DNA of 64,000 nt from JAMLHH01 sp037189845 (GTDB lineage: Bacteria > Bacteroidota > Bacteroidia > Chitinophagales > JADIYW01), in contig JBBCIS010000001.1 in the NCBI GenBank assembly GCA_037189845.1, positions 372,001-436,000 on the forward strand, read 5' to 3'. The notes beneath the pieces are model-generated. The model searched no databases. It was not told the DNA's origin and was given only the letters and a program-made list of their open reading frames with translations. A program made the translations under genes and the position numbers. Positions within the stretch are counted from its first letter, which is position 1, and the number at the start of each line of letters is the position of its first letter. Shown in pieces: positions 51,170 to 59,794 of the stretch.

Positions 51170-51775
51170 TTAGATTTTGATACGTTGAATAAGTTGTTGA
51201 AAAATCTGTTCTACGGAATCCTCTACAGACATTTCTGCCGTTTTGATTTCGATTTCTGCATTGTTGGGAGCTTCAAAAGGTGCATCCAGACCAGTGAAGT
51301 TTTTGATTTCTCCGGCCAAAGCTTTTTTGTACAGACCTTTGACATCTCTCTGAGCACATACTTCAAAAGGAGCGTTGATATACACTTCGATAAAATCTTC
51401 CGCACCGATGATATCTTTTGCCAGCTGGCGGACATCTTTGGTCGGGCTCACAAAGCTGTTGATAGTAATGACTCCAGCCTGCAGGAACAGCTTGGAAACT
51501 TCTGATACACGACGGATATTTTCCAGACGGTCTTCCTCCGAAAATCCCAGATTGGCGTTGATGCCCGAGCGGACATTGTCGCCATCCAGCACGTAAGAAA
51601 GATAACCTGCTTCGTGTAGCTTTTTCTCCAGACCTTTGGCAATCGTACTCTTACCCGAACCGGACAATCCTGTCATCCAGAGTACACAGCTTCTCTGATT
51701 CAGCATCGCCTCTTTGTCCGAACGCTGTAAAAGCTGGTCGAAAATCGGGTGAATATTGGTAGCTTTCTTTTCCAT
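51170..51775 (-). CDS. cysC: adenylylsulfate kinase (CysC)
   Basis: A 201-residue APS kinase from the ATG at 51775. Walker A GLSGSGKST lies at about 36-44, followed by DGDNVR, NANLGFSEEDRLENIRRVSE and the lid-like region RDVKGLYKKALAGEIKNFTG. It phosphorylates APS to PAPS. First of the three sulfate-activation genes; a TACTTTTG box lies 10 bases upstream. Confidence 0.96.
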   Translation of the reverse strand: MEKKATNIHPIFDQLLQRSDKEAMLNQRSCVLWMTGLSGSGKSTIAKGLEKKLHEAGYLSYVLDGDNVRSGINANLGFSEEDRLENIRRVSEVSKLFLQAGVITINSFVSPTKDVRQLAKDIIGAEDFIEVYINAPFEVCAQRDVKGLYKKALAGEIKNFTGLDAPFEAPNNAEIEIKTAEMSVEDSVEQIFQQLIQRIKI

Positions 51776-51784
51776 AAAACACCG

Positions 51785-51792
51785 CAAAAGTA
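51785..51792 (-). promoter_or_regulatory. candidate -7 box TACTTTTG before cysC
   Basis: An exact TAnnTTTG match on the minus strand, only about 10 bases before the cysC start, which would make a nearly leaderless message. Confidence 0.4.
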
Positions 51793-51954
51793 TAAAAATT
51801 TGCAATAACTACCTAATTATGAATACTATATAGATTTAGTAGAGAATAAGGCGAGCGGTAAATGATTAATTATTAGTTGATTACAAAATACTCAAATAAT
51901 AATTGTTGATAAAATCATTGAAAATGGTGATAGGGGGCTGAGTATTTGTTTAGG

Positions 51955-52090
51955 ACGGCCCCGTCTCACTTCGAGAGCCTCAGTGGACGAGTCGGGCTTT
52001 CGCTGCATTTTCCCGTCGCGGTCATTGAGCGGAGACGAAATGCGACGGAATGCCCCACATAGCTATCGGGGCCGCTCTATCCCTGCCGTA
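51955..52090. repeat. GC-rich repeat element, third copy (minus orientation)
   Basis: On the minus strand it reads GCAGGGATAGAGCGGCCCCG followed by a segment ending near GCCCGACTCG, the same theme as the 48.25-48.43 kb copies. The element is markedly GC-richer than its surroundings. Confidence 0.4.
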
Positions 52091-52354
52091 GCAGAGCTGC
52101 TGGCTAATGGGTAAGAGTGGCTGATTTATACTCTGTATGAGCGATGAAGTTCATCAGAACAAAGCCATAAAAGCAATTATTTCAAAATGCTTGCTCTTAG
52201 GTAAAGTAATCCTGAAAAGTTCAGGTGCGGAAGTTGTAGTTCAAGGCTGATTTATTATCAAATCTTCTTTCTAAGATGTATCTTCGCGCTCAGATTTCTA
52301 AATCGTAAATCGGTGGTCTCCGGTCTGTTGACTGTGGTCTGAAAACAAAATAAA

Positions 52355-53482
52355 ATGGCACAAAAAGTATTATTCATCGACCGTGACGGTACGATTATCC
52401 GCGAACCGGAAGATATGCAGATAGACAGCTATGAGAAATTATCTTTCTTGCCGGGAGTCTTGACCTGGTTGGGTAAGATCGCTCAGGAACTGGATTATGA
52501 GCTGGCATTGGTGACCAATCAGGATGGCTTGGGAATGCCGCATTTCACAGAAGAAAATTTCCGGGGACCACAAAATAAGATGATGGAAATACTGGAAGGT
52601 GAAGGAATAAAATTTACCGGTATTCATATTGACAGAACTTATGCCAAAGACGGTGCACCCACCCGCAAACCGGGGACAGGTATGTTGACGGACTATTTTT
52701 CTGATAAATATGATTTAGCGAATAGTTTCGTCATCGGTGATAGATATACAGACATACAGCTGGCTAAAAATCTTGGTGGAAAAGGAATTCTGATCGGGAG
52801 AAGCATAGATACAGCAGATGATGATTTGCTGGATCAGAATGCTCTGACAGATACTCTGGCTCTGAAAACAACCAGCTGGAAAGAAATCTATGAGTTTCTG
52901 AATCATCCGCCACGTATAGGAAAAGTGAAAAGAACTACCAAAGAAACTGATATTGATATCGTAGTGAATCTGGACGGAACAGGCAAAGCAGATATGAATA
53001 CGGGCTTAGGTTTCTTTGATCATATGCTGGATCAGCTGGCTAAACATTCCGGCTGTGATATCTCTGTAAAGGTAAAAGGTGATTTACATATCGACGAGCA
53101 CCATACGATAGAAGATACAGCTATCGCACTTGGAGAGGCATTCAAAGTCGCTTTAGGAGATAAAAAAGGAATTGAAAGATATGGCTTCTTATTACCGATG
53201 GATGACGCATTGGCTCAGGTAGCGATAGATTTTTCCGGTCGTCCATGGATAGTGTGGGATGCAGCGTTCAAAAGAGAAAAAGTAGGGGATATGCCTACAG
53301 AAATGTTCTTCCATTTCTTTAAATCTTTTTCAGATGCATCTGCCTGTAATCTGAATATTAAAATAGAAGGTGATAACGAGCACCATAAGATAGAGGCGAT
53401 ATTCAAAGCGCTGGCAAAATCTATCAAAATGGCTGTCAAACGTACCGGGAAAGATTTACCAAGTACGAAAGGTCTTTTGTAG
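52355..53482 (+). CDS. hisB: bifunctional histidinol-phosphatase / imidazoleglycerol-phosphate dehydratase
   Basis: A 375-residue fusion. The N-terminal HAD phosphatase (about 1-165) starts FIDRDGTII with Asp9 and Asp11 and includes DRTYAKDGAPTRKPGTGM with VIGDRYTD. The C-terminal dehydratase (about 185-375) has ETDIDIVVNLDGTGKAD, GLGFFDHMLDQLAKHS, HIDEHHTIEDTAI and DNEHHKIEAIFKALA. It performs two steps of histidine synthesis. No other his gene is adjacent in the window, so it is either split from the operon or the rest lies elsewhere. Confidence 0.97.
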   Translation: MAQKVLFIDRDGTIIREPEDMQIDSYEKLSFLPGVLTWLGKIAQELDYELALVTNQDGLGMPHFTEENFRGPQNKMMEILEGEGIKFTGIHIDRTYAKDGAPTRKPGTGMLTDYFSDKYDLANSFVIGDRYTDIQLAKNLGGKGILIGRSIDTADDDLLDQNALTDTLALKTTSWKEIYEFLNHPPRIGKVKRTTKETDIDIVVNLDGTGKADMNTGLGFFDHMLDQLAKHSGCDISVKVKGDLHIDEHHTIEDTAIALGEAFKVALGDKKGIERYGFLLPMDDALAQVAIDFSGRPWIVWDAAFKREKVGDMPTEMFFHFFKSFSDASACNLNIKIEGDNEHHKIEAIFKALAKSIKMAVKRTGKDLPSTKGLL

Positions 53483-53522
53483 GATTAGCAATTAAGCGGA
53501 AATTCCGTATATAATACTATGT

Positions 53523-53558
53523 AAAGCAATGCAGAGGTCATTCTGTGTTGCTTTTTTG
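53523..53558 (+). terminator. hisB terminator
   Basis: The stem AAAGCAA/TTGCTTT, extended by CAGA/TCTG beyond a small internal mismatch, is followed by TTTTTT, about 45 bases after the hisB stop. Confidence 0.65.
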
Positions 53559-53574
53559 TTTCACTCGTTTTCCT

Positions 53575-54099
53575 TTAGAAAATATAAGCTCCTTCCGGTG
53601 CTCCTTTTTCGTCAAAGATCACATGAATGTGTTCTGTTAAAGTAGTAGCGAGGTCAATTCCTACAATATCTGCTTTGACAGGGAATTTTTTGTGCGTTCT
53701 GTCTATCAGAACTGCCACGTGCAAAGATGCAGGATGTAAAGGATAGATCGTCTGCAGAGCATGGAATAACGTTGAGCCTGAATTGCCCACGTCATCAATT
53801 AAAATGATGTGCTTGTTGTTCAGACTATCAGAATTATCTATAATAACAGGCGTTTCAGAATAAGGCGCTTCCTTATTGACGTAAATGGCTGCGAGCTCGA
53901 TTCTGATATTTTGAATGGATTGTATTTTCATGGCAAGTAGTCCTGCCAGCTTAAAGCCCCCGTCCCGGATCCCTAACAAAACAATTTCAGACGCCTGATG
54001 GTGCAGCTCTAAAATCTGGTACGCCATCCTGTTGATTTTTTGCTCGATATTCTGGCTGCTAAGTATTTTTTGTGCGTCTTTTGGTAGTGAAATAGCCAT
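53575..54099 (-). CDS. PyrR-like phosphoribosyltransferase
   Basis: A 174-residue type I phosphoribosyltransferase. The PRPP-binding loop IILIDDVGNSGSTLFHAL is typical; the early LLGIRDGGFKLAGLLAMKI and the closing FDEKGAPEGAYIF (flexible part) fit PyrR/uracil-type relatives. It may be a regulator, a uracil phosphoribosyltransferase or a purine one; I cannot separate these. It is divergent from the Fe-S membrane gene. Confidence 0.82.
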   Translation of the reverse strand: MAISLPKDAQKILSSQNIEQKINRMAYQILELHHQASEIVLLGIRDGGFKLAGLLAMKIQSIQNIRIELAAIYVNKEAPYSETPVIIDNSDSLNNKHIILIDDVGNSGSTLFHALQTIYPLHPASLHVAVLIDRTHKKFPVKADIVGIDLATTLTEHIHVIFDEKGAPEGAYIF

Positions 54100-54230
54100 T
54101 TTTGGGTCTGATTTGGGTTAAAAGGTTTAGAATAAATCTAAATAGGTTGCATTTAACTATTACTTCATTCAAATTTTTAAAAATAACCTGCCATCTGATT
54201 ATTTTCGTGCATCCAAATATACTTTTAAAT

Positions 54231-55577
54231 ATGCAATTTGTTCAAATCGCACTATTCATTTTGCTCTCCGGAGTATCATTTTCACTCTTCTTTAAACAAG
54301 CTAAAGTGATTTATGATAACATCATGTTGGGACGAAAAGAGAAAGTTCATGATGACCCGGCATGGGGTATCCAGCAAATGGTCCTGATTGCTTTCGGTCA
54401 AAAGAAAATGTTTAAAATTACATCTGCTGCATTGTTGCACCTTGTGATTTATGTTTCTTTCTGTATCACGCAAATCGAGCTGCTTGAAGTTTTTATTGAT
54501 GGATTGTTCGGAACACACAGAGCTGTCTATCACTTCTTTGAAACTTACAGATTGGTTTTCTTCCAGCAGCTGTACTATTTAGCTATTAATATGATCGAAA
54601 TATTGTCATTGCTGACATTCTTCGTGACAATCGCTTTCTTATGGAGAAGAAATATGCTGAAGCTCCCAAGATTCAATATGCCTGAATTAGCGGGATGGCC
54701 TAAGAAAGATGCGAATTTAATTCTGATTTTCGAGCTGACGCTGATCACTTTCATCTTTTCCATGAATATTGCGGACAGAGCTTTACAGCTTCAGGGTACT
54801 AATGCTCATTATCCTGCAATGAATGGCGGTGGATTCCTTATCTCAGGCTTTATAGCTCAATACGTACAAAATCTTCCGGAAACATTTCTTATTATCTGGG
54901 AAAGATTTGGTTGGTGGGGACACATTATCATGGTATTTGTATTCATGAACTACCTGCCTAAATCCAAGCACCTGCACATTATGCTGGCTTTTCCTAATAC
55001 TTATTTCAGCAGAAAAGAGCCTAAAGGAGAGATTCAGAATATGCCGCAAATCATGAACGAGGTGAAATCTATGTTCGATGATTCATTCGTAGCTCCTGAA
55101 GTAGAAGGAGAAGTGAAATTTGGTGCAAAAGATGCAAATGACCTTTCGTGGAAAAGCTTATTGGATGCTTATTCCTGTACAGAGTGTGGCAGATGTACCA
55201 AAGAATGCCCTGCTAATCAGACCGGAAAGAAATTATCTCCGCGTAAAATCATGATGGATACACGTGACCGTATCGAGGAAATCGGTAAGGGTATCCGTGA
55301 GCATGGCCCTGAATTTACAGACAACAAATCTTTATTGGGGGATTACATCACTAAAGAAGAATTGTTGGCATGTACTACCTGTAATGCGTGCGTAGAAGAA
55401 TGTCCTGTGAATATCAGCCCGTTGAACATTATCATCGAGCTTCGCAGAAACCTGATCATGGATCAGGCTGATTCTCCGGCTGAGTGGAACAATATCTTTA
55501 CCAATCTGGAAAACAATCAGGCTCCCTGGCAGTTCTCTCCGGAAGACAGGCTCAACTGGGTAGAGGATATCAAATAA
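54231..55577 (+). CDS. membrane (Fe-S)-binding oxidoreductase subunit
   Basis: A 448-residue protein from the ATG at 54231 (MQFVQIALFILLSG); an earlier in-frame start is not preferred because it breaks the membrane topology. The N-terminal half has about six hydrophobic segments with His residues, like NarI-type haem-b subunits. The C-terminal half has two CxxCxxCxxxCP clusters: CTECGRCTKECP and CTTCNACVEECP, binding two [4Fe-4S] clusters. It is paired with the CCG-domain gene. Probable quinone-linked electron-transfer complex of HdrD/GlpC type; donor unknown. Confidence 0.88.
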   Translation: MQFVQIALFILLSGVSFSLFFKQAKVIYDNIMLGRKEKVHDDPAWGIQQMVLIAFGQKKMFKITSAALLHLVIYVSFCITQIELLEVFIDGLFGTHRAVYHFFETYRLVFFQQLYYLAINMIEILSLLTFFVTIAFLWRRNMLKLPRFNMPELAGWPKKDANLILIFELTLITFIFSMNIADRALQLQGTNAHYPAMNGGGFLISGFIAQYVQNLPETFLIIWERFGWWGHIIMVFVFMNYLPKSKHLHIMLAFPNTYFSRKEPKGEIQNMPQIMNEVKSMFDDSFVAPEVEGEVKFGAKDANDLSWKSLLDAYSCTECGRCTKECPANQTGKKLSPRKIMMDTRDRIEEIGKGIREHGPEFTDNKSLLGDYITKEELLACTTCNACVEECPVNISPLNIIIELRRNLIMDQADSPAEWNNIFTNLENNQAPWQFSPEDRLNWVEDIK

Positions 55578-55623
55578 TCGGGAAAGCAATCTTAAATAAA
55601 TCACAGATTCAAATTAACAGACA

Positions 55624-56412
55624 ATGATCGAATATAAAGTACCCGTGATGGCAGAAGCAGTGGCAGAAGGAAGAGTTCCTGAAGTCGTATTCTGGGTAGG
55701 TTGTGCAGGTAGTTTTGACCAGAGAGCACAACGTGTGACCATTGCATTCATTAAAATTTTAAATACACTTGGAATTGATTTCGCTGTATTAGGTACTGAA
55801 GAGGCTTGTACAGGAGATCCGGCACGCAGAGCGGGCAACGAATTCGTATTCCAGATGCTGGCTCAGCAAAATATAGCAGTATTGAACGGTTATGAAGTGA
55901 AAAAGATCGTTACGACTTGTCCTCACTGCTTCAATACTATCAAAAATGAATATCCTGCTTTAGGTGGTAACTATGAAGTAGTGCATCACTCTCAATATCT
56001 GCAGCAATTGATCAATGCAGGTAAGCTGACAGTAGAAGGCGGAACTTTCAAAGGCAAAAAAATCACCTATCACGATTCATGCTACTTAGGCAGGGCTAAT
56101 GAGGTTTATGCAGCTCCGAGAAGCGTTATTGAAGCTTTGGACGGAGATCTGGTAGAGATGAAAAAATGCAAAACCAATGGTCTTTGCTGTGGAGCAGGTG
56201 GCTCCCAGATGTTCAAAGAAGATGAGCCGGGAAATATGCGTATCAATACCAAACGTACTGAGCAGGCGCTTGAAGTTGAACCGGATTTTATCGCTGTAGC
56301 ATGTCCGTTCTGTAATACGATGCTGACAGATGGTGTAAAAGGTGAGGATAAGCAGGACTCCATCAAAGTTTTGGATTTAGCTGAACTAATTGCTACTGCC
56401 AAGGGTTTATAA
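55624..56412 (+). CDS. CCG-domain (HdrB/HdrD-like) Fe-S protein
   Basis: A 262-residue protein with two cysteine-rich CCG-type domains: VGCAGS ... EACTGD ... VTTCPHCFNTIKNE and YHDSCYLGR ... GLCCGAGG ... VACPFCNTM. This is the heterodisulfide-reductase subunit B/GlpC type. It follows the membrane Fe-S gene by 46 bases and is almost certainly its partner. Together they may link electron carriers to the quinone pool. Confidence 0.9.
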   Translation: MIEYKVPVMAEAVAEGRVPEVVFWVGCAGSFDQRAQRVTIAFIKILNTLGIDFAVLGTEEACTGDPARRAGNEFVFQMLAQQNIAVLNGYEVKKIVTTCPHCFNTIKNEYPALGGNYEVVHHSQYLQQLINAGKLTVEGGTFKGKKITYHDSCYLGRANEVYAAPRSVIEALDGDLVEMKKCKTNGLCCGAGGSQMFKEDEPGNMRINTKRTEQALEVEPDFIAVACPFCNTMLTDGVKGEDKQDSIKVLDLAELIATAKGL

Positions 56413-56596
56413 TTAAATTTGTTTAAAGTTCAAATTTTAGGGTTTAAAGTTGGCTTGTGTCATTAACTTAAGATAAATAAGCCTTTAGATCCAATACATA
56501 CAAAATCAGGCCTTTAGTGGTTTAGAGTCACCTCTGCCGGTTTTATGTGTGAGCAAAACTTTGAACAATTTAAACGTTAAACCTTAAACTAAAGAA

Positions 56597-57091
56597 ATGT
56601 TCGTACCATTCAGTGAAATACCATCCAATGCCAGAGTCTGGATTTATTCATGTTCTGAATCACTTACAGATGCTCAGTCTGTTGAGATACAAAAAGATAT
56701 ACAGCTTTTTGTAGAAGAATGGCTTTCTCATAAAAGGGAAGTCAAAGGAAGTGGTGCTTTGTTGGGATGCAGAGTTATATGCCTGGCTGCGGATGAAGCA
56801 GATGTAGATGTCAGCGGGTGCTCCATTGATAGCTCTGTAAGATTTATTAAAACATTGGAAGAAAAATACGGCATCCATTGTTTTGACAGAAGTCTGATGG
56901 TTTATCAGGGAGATACAGAAAACTATCAGGTAATAGATTTCAGAAAAATATCTTCTGCTGTAGAAGCAGGAGAATTGAACGAAAACACGCCGGTTTTTAA
57001 TTTACAGGCATCGACAGCAGGTCAGCTCAATCAACCCTGGATTCCGTTGAAAGAATCTGCTTACGGGCGATTTTTACCGGTTGCTAAATAA
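56597..57091 (+). CDS. conserved hypothetical protein
   Basis: A 164-residue soluble protein starting MFVPFSEIPSNARVWIYSCS. A conserved look is given by FVEEWLSHKREVKGSGALLG and by the CSIDSSVRFIKTLEEKYGIH segment, and the C-terminal PWIPLKESAYGRFLP. It contains no Walker motifs despite similar proteins being labelled ABC ATPases. Function unknown. It is separated from the Fe-S gene by 184 bases of TTTAAA-rich DNA and ends at a strong terminator. Confidence 0.72.
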   Translation: MFVPFSEIPSNARVWIYSCSESLTDAQSVEIQKDIQLFVEEWLSHKREVKGSGALLGCRVICLAADEADVDVSGCSIDSSVRFIKTLEEKYGIHCFDRSLMVYQGDTENYQVIDFRKISSAVEAGELNENTPVFNLQASTAGQLNQPWIPLKESAYGRFLPVAK

Positions 57092-57115
57092 TCTGAAAGA
57101 TTTTGTTCTAAAATA

Positions 57116-57140
57116 AAATGCCCCGTTTTGGGGTATTTTT
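57116..57140. terminator. bidirectional terminator between convergent genes
   Basis: The stem AAATGCCCC/GGGGTATTT (one G-T pair) with a loop of GTTTT and T residues on the right serves both the 56597 gene and the minus-strand CPBP gene, which ends at 57143. Confidence 0.8.
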
Positions 57141-57142
57141 TA

Positions 57143-58096
57143 TTATGGAAGTACTTCTGCCATCGCTTTCCACATCCAGAATCCGGCAACAAGCTCCATG
57201 AGCCACGCAATTCCTAAATGTATAAAAATACCTGCAATGATGGATTGTGACCTGTAGCTGAGTACCCCTAATATTAATCCGCCAAAAAATGAGCTGATAC
57301 ATTCTCCGGCAGGTTTTCCGAAGTGAATGAAACAATAAAATACAGCCGCCGGTAATACAGCTCTGCTGCCGGCATACTTGACGAATGCAAGAATCAGGAA
57401 GCCTCTGAAAAAGAATTCAATATGGAAAAATTCCTGTCCGTAACAGAATTCATAAATAGCTACATATAAGCCTGTAGGCATAGAATCTGTACAATAATCT
57501 ATTACTCTCCGGGCAGTAGGATAATAATTCTGAAAATCTTCTGTAAATGATGCTGCCACAATTAAGGGGACCATTGCTAAAAGCATCAGGGCATATATTT
57601 TGAAATGTGTACCTTTTATTTTAAAACCATATAATCTTTGATCTTTCCGGTCTCTGAACCACCAGAATATGATTACCAGCAGGAACATCAGATTTGCCTG
57701 AAACATCTGGTCTGCACAAATTTTTACAATCTGACGAATATTGTAATCCCCGATATTATCCTGGATCCATGATCTGTATTGGTAGAAATAACAATACGCG
57801 CAGAAAATCCCGATGGCAACAAGCATTCTTCCCCAAAGTCCGGGCTGTTTAAGCATTTTCCTTCCTGCTTTATCATATGCATATGATAAGTAAATAGGAA
57901 TAAAGCCTGCAGAGTACAGGATAAAATAGAGATAATAGTGTTTGAAAGACTGATAGTGACTGTCAATTACAGTATTCTCAATATCATATTTGTAGTTGAG
58001 ATGGATGCAGATTGCCAGAAAAATACATACAAATAAAAGATGCAAAAGATTCTGTTCTTCCCAGTAATCTTTAAAGTATTGCCAGATTGCTCTCAT
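57143..58096 (-). CDS. CPBP-family (CAAX-like) membrane protease
   Basis: A 317-residue integral membrane protein with about eight hydrophobic segments. The CPBP/ABI motifs are partly kept: EFFFRG (motif 1 with a single Glu), FYCFIHFGKP (motif 2) and HLGIAW (motif 3). The first Glu of the usual EExxxR is Ile here, which many Bacteroidota members share. It may be a glutamic intramembrane protease. Its start lies 3 bases after the end of the SRPBCC gene. Confidence 0.82.
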   Translation of the reverse strand: MRAIWQYFKDYWEEQNLLHLLFVCIFLAICIHLNYKYDIENTVIDSHYQSFKHYYLYFILYSAGFIPIYLSYAYDKAGRKMLKQPGLWGRMLVAIGIFCAYCYFYQYRSWIQDNIGDYNIRQIVKICADQMFQANLMFLLVIIFWWFRDRKDQRLYGFKIKGTHFKIYALMLLAMVPLIVAASFTEDFQNYYPTARRVIDYCTDSMPTGLYVAIYEFCYGQEFFHIEFFFRGFLILAFVKYAGSRAVLPAAVFYCFIHFGKPAGECISSFFGGLILGVLSYRSQSIIAGIFIHLGIAWLMELVAGFWMWKAMAEVLP

Positions 58097-58099
58097 ACC

Positions 58100-58550
58100 T
58101 TATTTCAATGATGTATTAGTTTCCAGATGTATTTTGAAATTTTTAACCAGGGGCTGAAACAAGAAATCGATCTGTTTTTGCAATAGAAATTTAGGCATGA
58201 ACTTAAAAGGTCCCAACTCTATTTCTACATCCAGCCTGGATTTTATTTTTTTTACTATCCGGAATTTCATCTACAATAATCGTTACATGCGGATAAAACG
58301 GTGCCATCAGGCATTTGGAAACCATCTTCTGATTTTCTATCCATTGAATGATTTCATAATTGATATTGACCGGGATTCCTATAATGACTTCTTTTTCCTG
58401 ATATCTGGTGCCTGTCCAGCTTTCTTTTTTATCTGTGATGTAACAAGCTTCCATAAAAGGAATCCACGTGGGACGATTTTCGAAATCTAAGATTAAATCC
58501 CATGCTTCCTGATGTGTGGCATTGATTTCCTGTTCGTATGAGATGATCAT
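58100..58550 (-). pseudogene. SRPBCC-family protein gene with a homopolymer frameshift
   Basis: Reading from the ATG at 58550, a SRPBCC domain is clear for the first 96 codons (IISYEQEINATHQEAWDLIL, RPTWIPFMEACYI, FYPHVTIIVDEIPDSKK). In the current frame the protein then diverges into a short unrelated end at 58203. After an A8 run (58246-58253), the other frame continues a fitting C-terminus (KSRLDVEIELGPFKFMPKF, LLQKQIDFLFQPLVKN) to a stop at 58100-58102, just before the CPBP start. Deletion of one A would restore the full gene of about 149 codons. It could be a sequencing error, phase variation or decay. Confidence 0.75.
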
Positions 58551-58687
58551 GGCCTCAAAAATAATGGTTTATGAATGATTTTTATCACGAACATTCGCCT
58601 CTTTCCCGTAAAAAGATGATGGGGACAATTGGGTTTTAAATTCTAATATGTAACTTGGAACCAGTTCGTTTTAATTTTTTCAATATT

Positions 58688-59692
58688 ATGAAAGCAATAT
58701 ATTTAGTCAGAAACGGAAAAGCAGATCAGGCGTTTGAATGGAGAGATATTCCGGAGTCCGCACCTTTAGAGGATGAAGTGGCAATAGAAACCGAAGCTGC
58801 CGGGATAAATTTTGCTGATGTATCAGCCAGACTGGGACAGTACAGGGATTGCCCGCCTTTACCAACTGTAATTGGATATGAAGTAGTAGGAAGAGTGCGC
58901 CAGGTTGGCAGTGCAGTGACCAATATCAAAGTGGGTCAGCGTGTAGTAGCTTTTACGAGATTCGGAGGATATAGCCAGTGGGTTTGTCAGAAGGCTTTAG
59001 CTGTAGCAGCCATTTCTGAAACAATGCCGGTAGGAGAGGCTTTGGCCTTGGCTACACAGTATTGCACCGCTTATTATGCAAGCCATGTAGTGACGAATAT
59101 TCTGCCGGGAGATAAAGTGCTGATCCAGGCTGCAGCCGGCGGAGTAGGGACGGCTTTGATACAGCTCTGCAAATTAAAAGGAGCATATATTTATGGAACT
59201 GCCGGTTCAGCATCCAAGCTGGAATATCTGAGAGAGCAGGGCGTAGATGTGCCGATTAATTATAATGAAGTAGATTTTAGTGAGGTCATCAAGGAGCCAA
59301 TAGATGTGGCATTTGATTCTGTGGGTGCAGACGTTTTCAGAAAAAGTTACAACTTATTGAACAGGGGAGGGCGAATGGTCGCTTATGGAGCTGCATCTTT
59401 TGCTGATACGGACAATTTATTCTCTAAAGCAAAAAAAGCCTTAGGGTTTGGAATTTATCACCCAGCCCAGTTTATGATGGAATCCCGTACGATTGCAGGT
59501 GTCAATATGCTGAGAATTGCCGATTATCGTCAGGATATTTTACAATATTGTATGCAGGAAGTTGTCAGATTATACGATGAAGGTAAAATACATCCTCATG
59601 TTGGTGCTATCTACGATGCAAAAGATATTGCCAAAGCTCACGAGGATATGGAAAAAAGAAAAACTATCGGAAAGATTGGAATTGTATTCTAA
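58688..59692 (+). CDS. zinc-free quinone-oxidoreductase-like MDR protein
   Basis: A 334-residue medium-chain dehydrogenase/reductase from the ATG at 58688. The GroES-like part has AAGINFADVSARLGQY and IGYEVVGRV; the Rossmann part has QAAAGGVGTALIQLCKLKGA and a DSVGADVF region. The catalytic-zinc ligands of alcohol dehydrogenases are missing, which places it with quinone oxidoreductase/VAT-1-like members. NADPH-dependent reduction of quinones or enals is likely. Confidence 0.9.
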   Translation: MKAIYLVRNGKADQAFEWRDIPESAPLEDEVAIETEAAGINFADVSARLGQYRDCPPLPTVIGYEVVGRVRQVGSAVTNIKVGQRVVAFTRFGGYSQWVCQKALAVAAISETMPVGEALALATQYCTAYYASHVVTNILPGDKVLIQAAAGGVGTALIQLCKLKGAYIYGTAGSASKLEYLREQGVDVPINYNEVDFSEVIKEPIDVAFDSVGADVFRKSYNLLNRGGRMVAYGAASFADTDNLFSKAKKALGFGIYHPAQFMMESRTIAGVNMLRIADYRQDILQYCMQEVVRLYDEGKIHPHVGAIYDAKDIAKAHEDMEKRKTIGKIGIVF

Positions 59693-59794
59693 GACAGTAT
59701 CAAGAATAAATAGTCAATAGACGGAATTTTTACCGTGATAAATTGTTATTGATCAATGAGAAATGATTACTTACAGTCATTAACAATTACATAT

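Larger units (their letters stand above)
51776..52354. other. intergenic region with GC-rich repeats
   Basis: Between the divergent cysC and hisB genes. It holds a GC-rich repeat-like patch (51955-52090) related to the element near 48.25-48.4 kb. No gene is seen. Confidence 0.5.

Noticed and set aside
54102..54230. 43-codon N-terminal extension of the Fe-S membrane protein
   Set aside because: The ATG at 54231 begins directly before the first membrane segment as in relatives; the extension begins next to the divergent gene's start.
57143..58096. Inactive CPBP protease because the first Glu of EExxxR is missing
   Set aside because: The EFFFRG form is frequent in Bacteroidota members, so inactivity cannot be argued from this.
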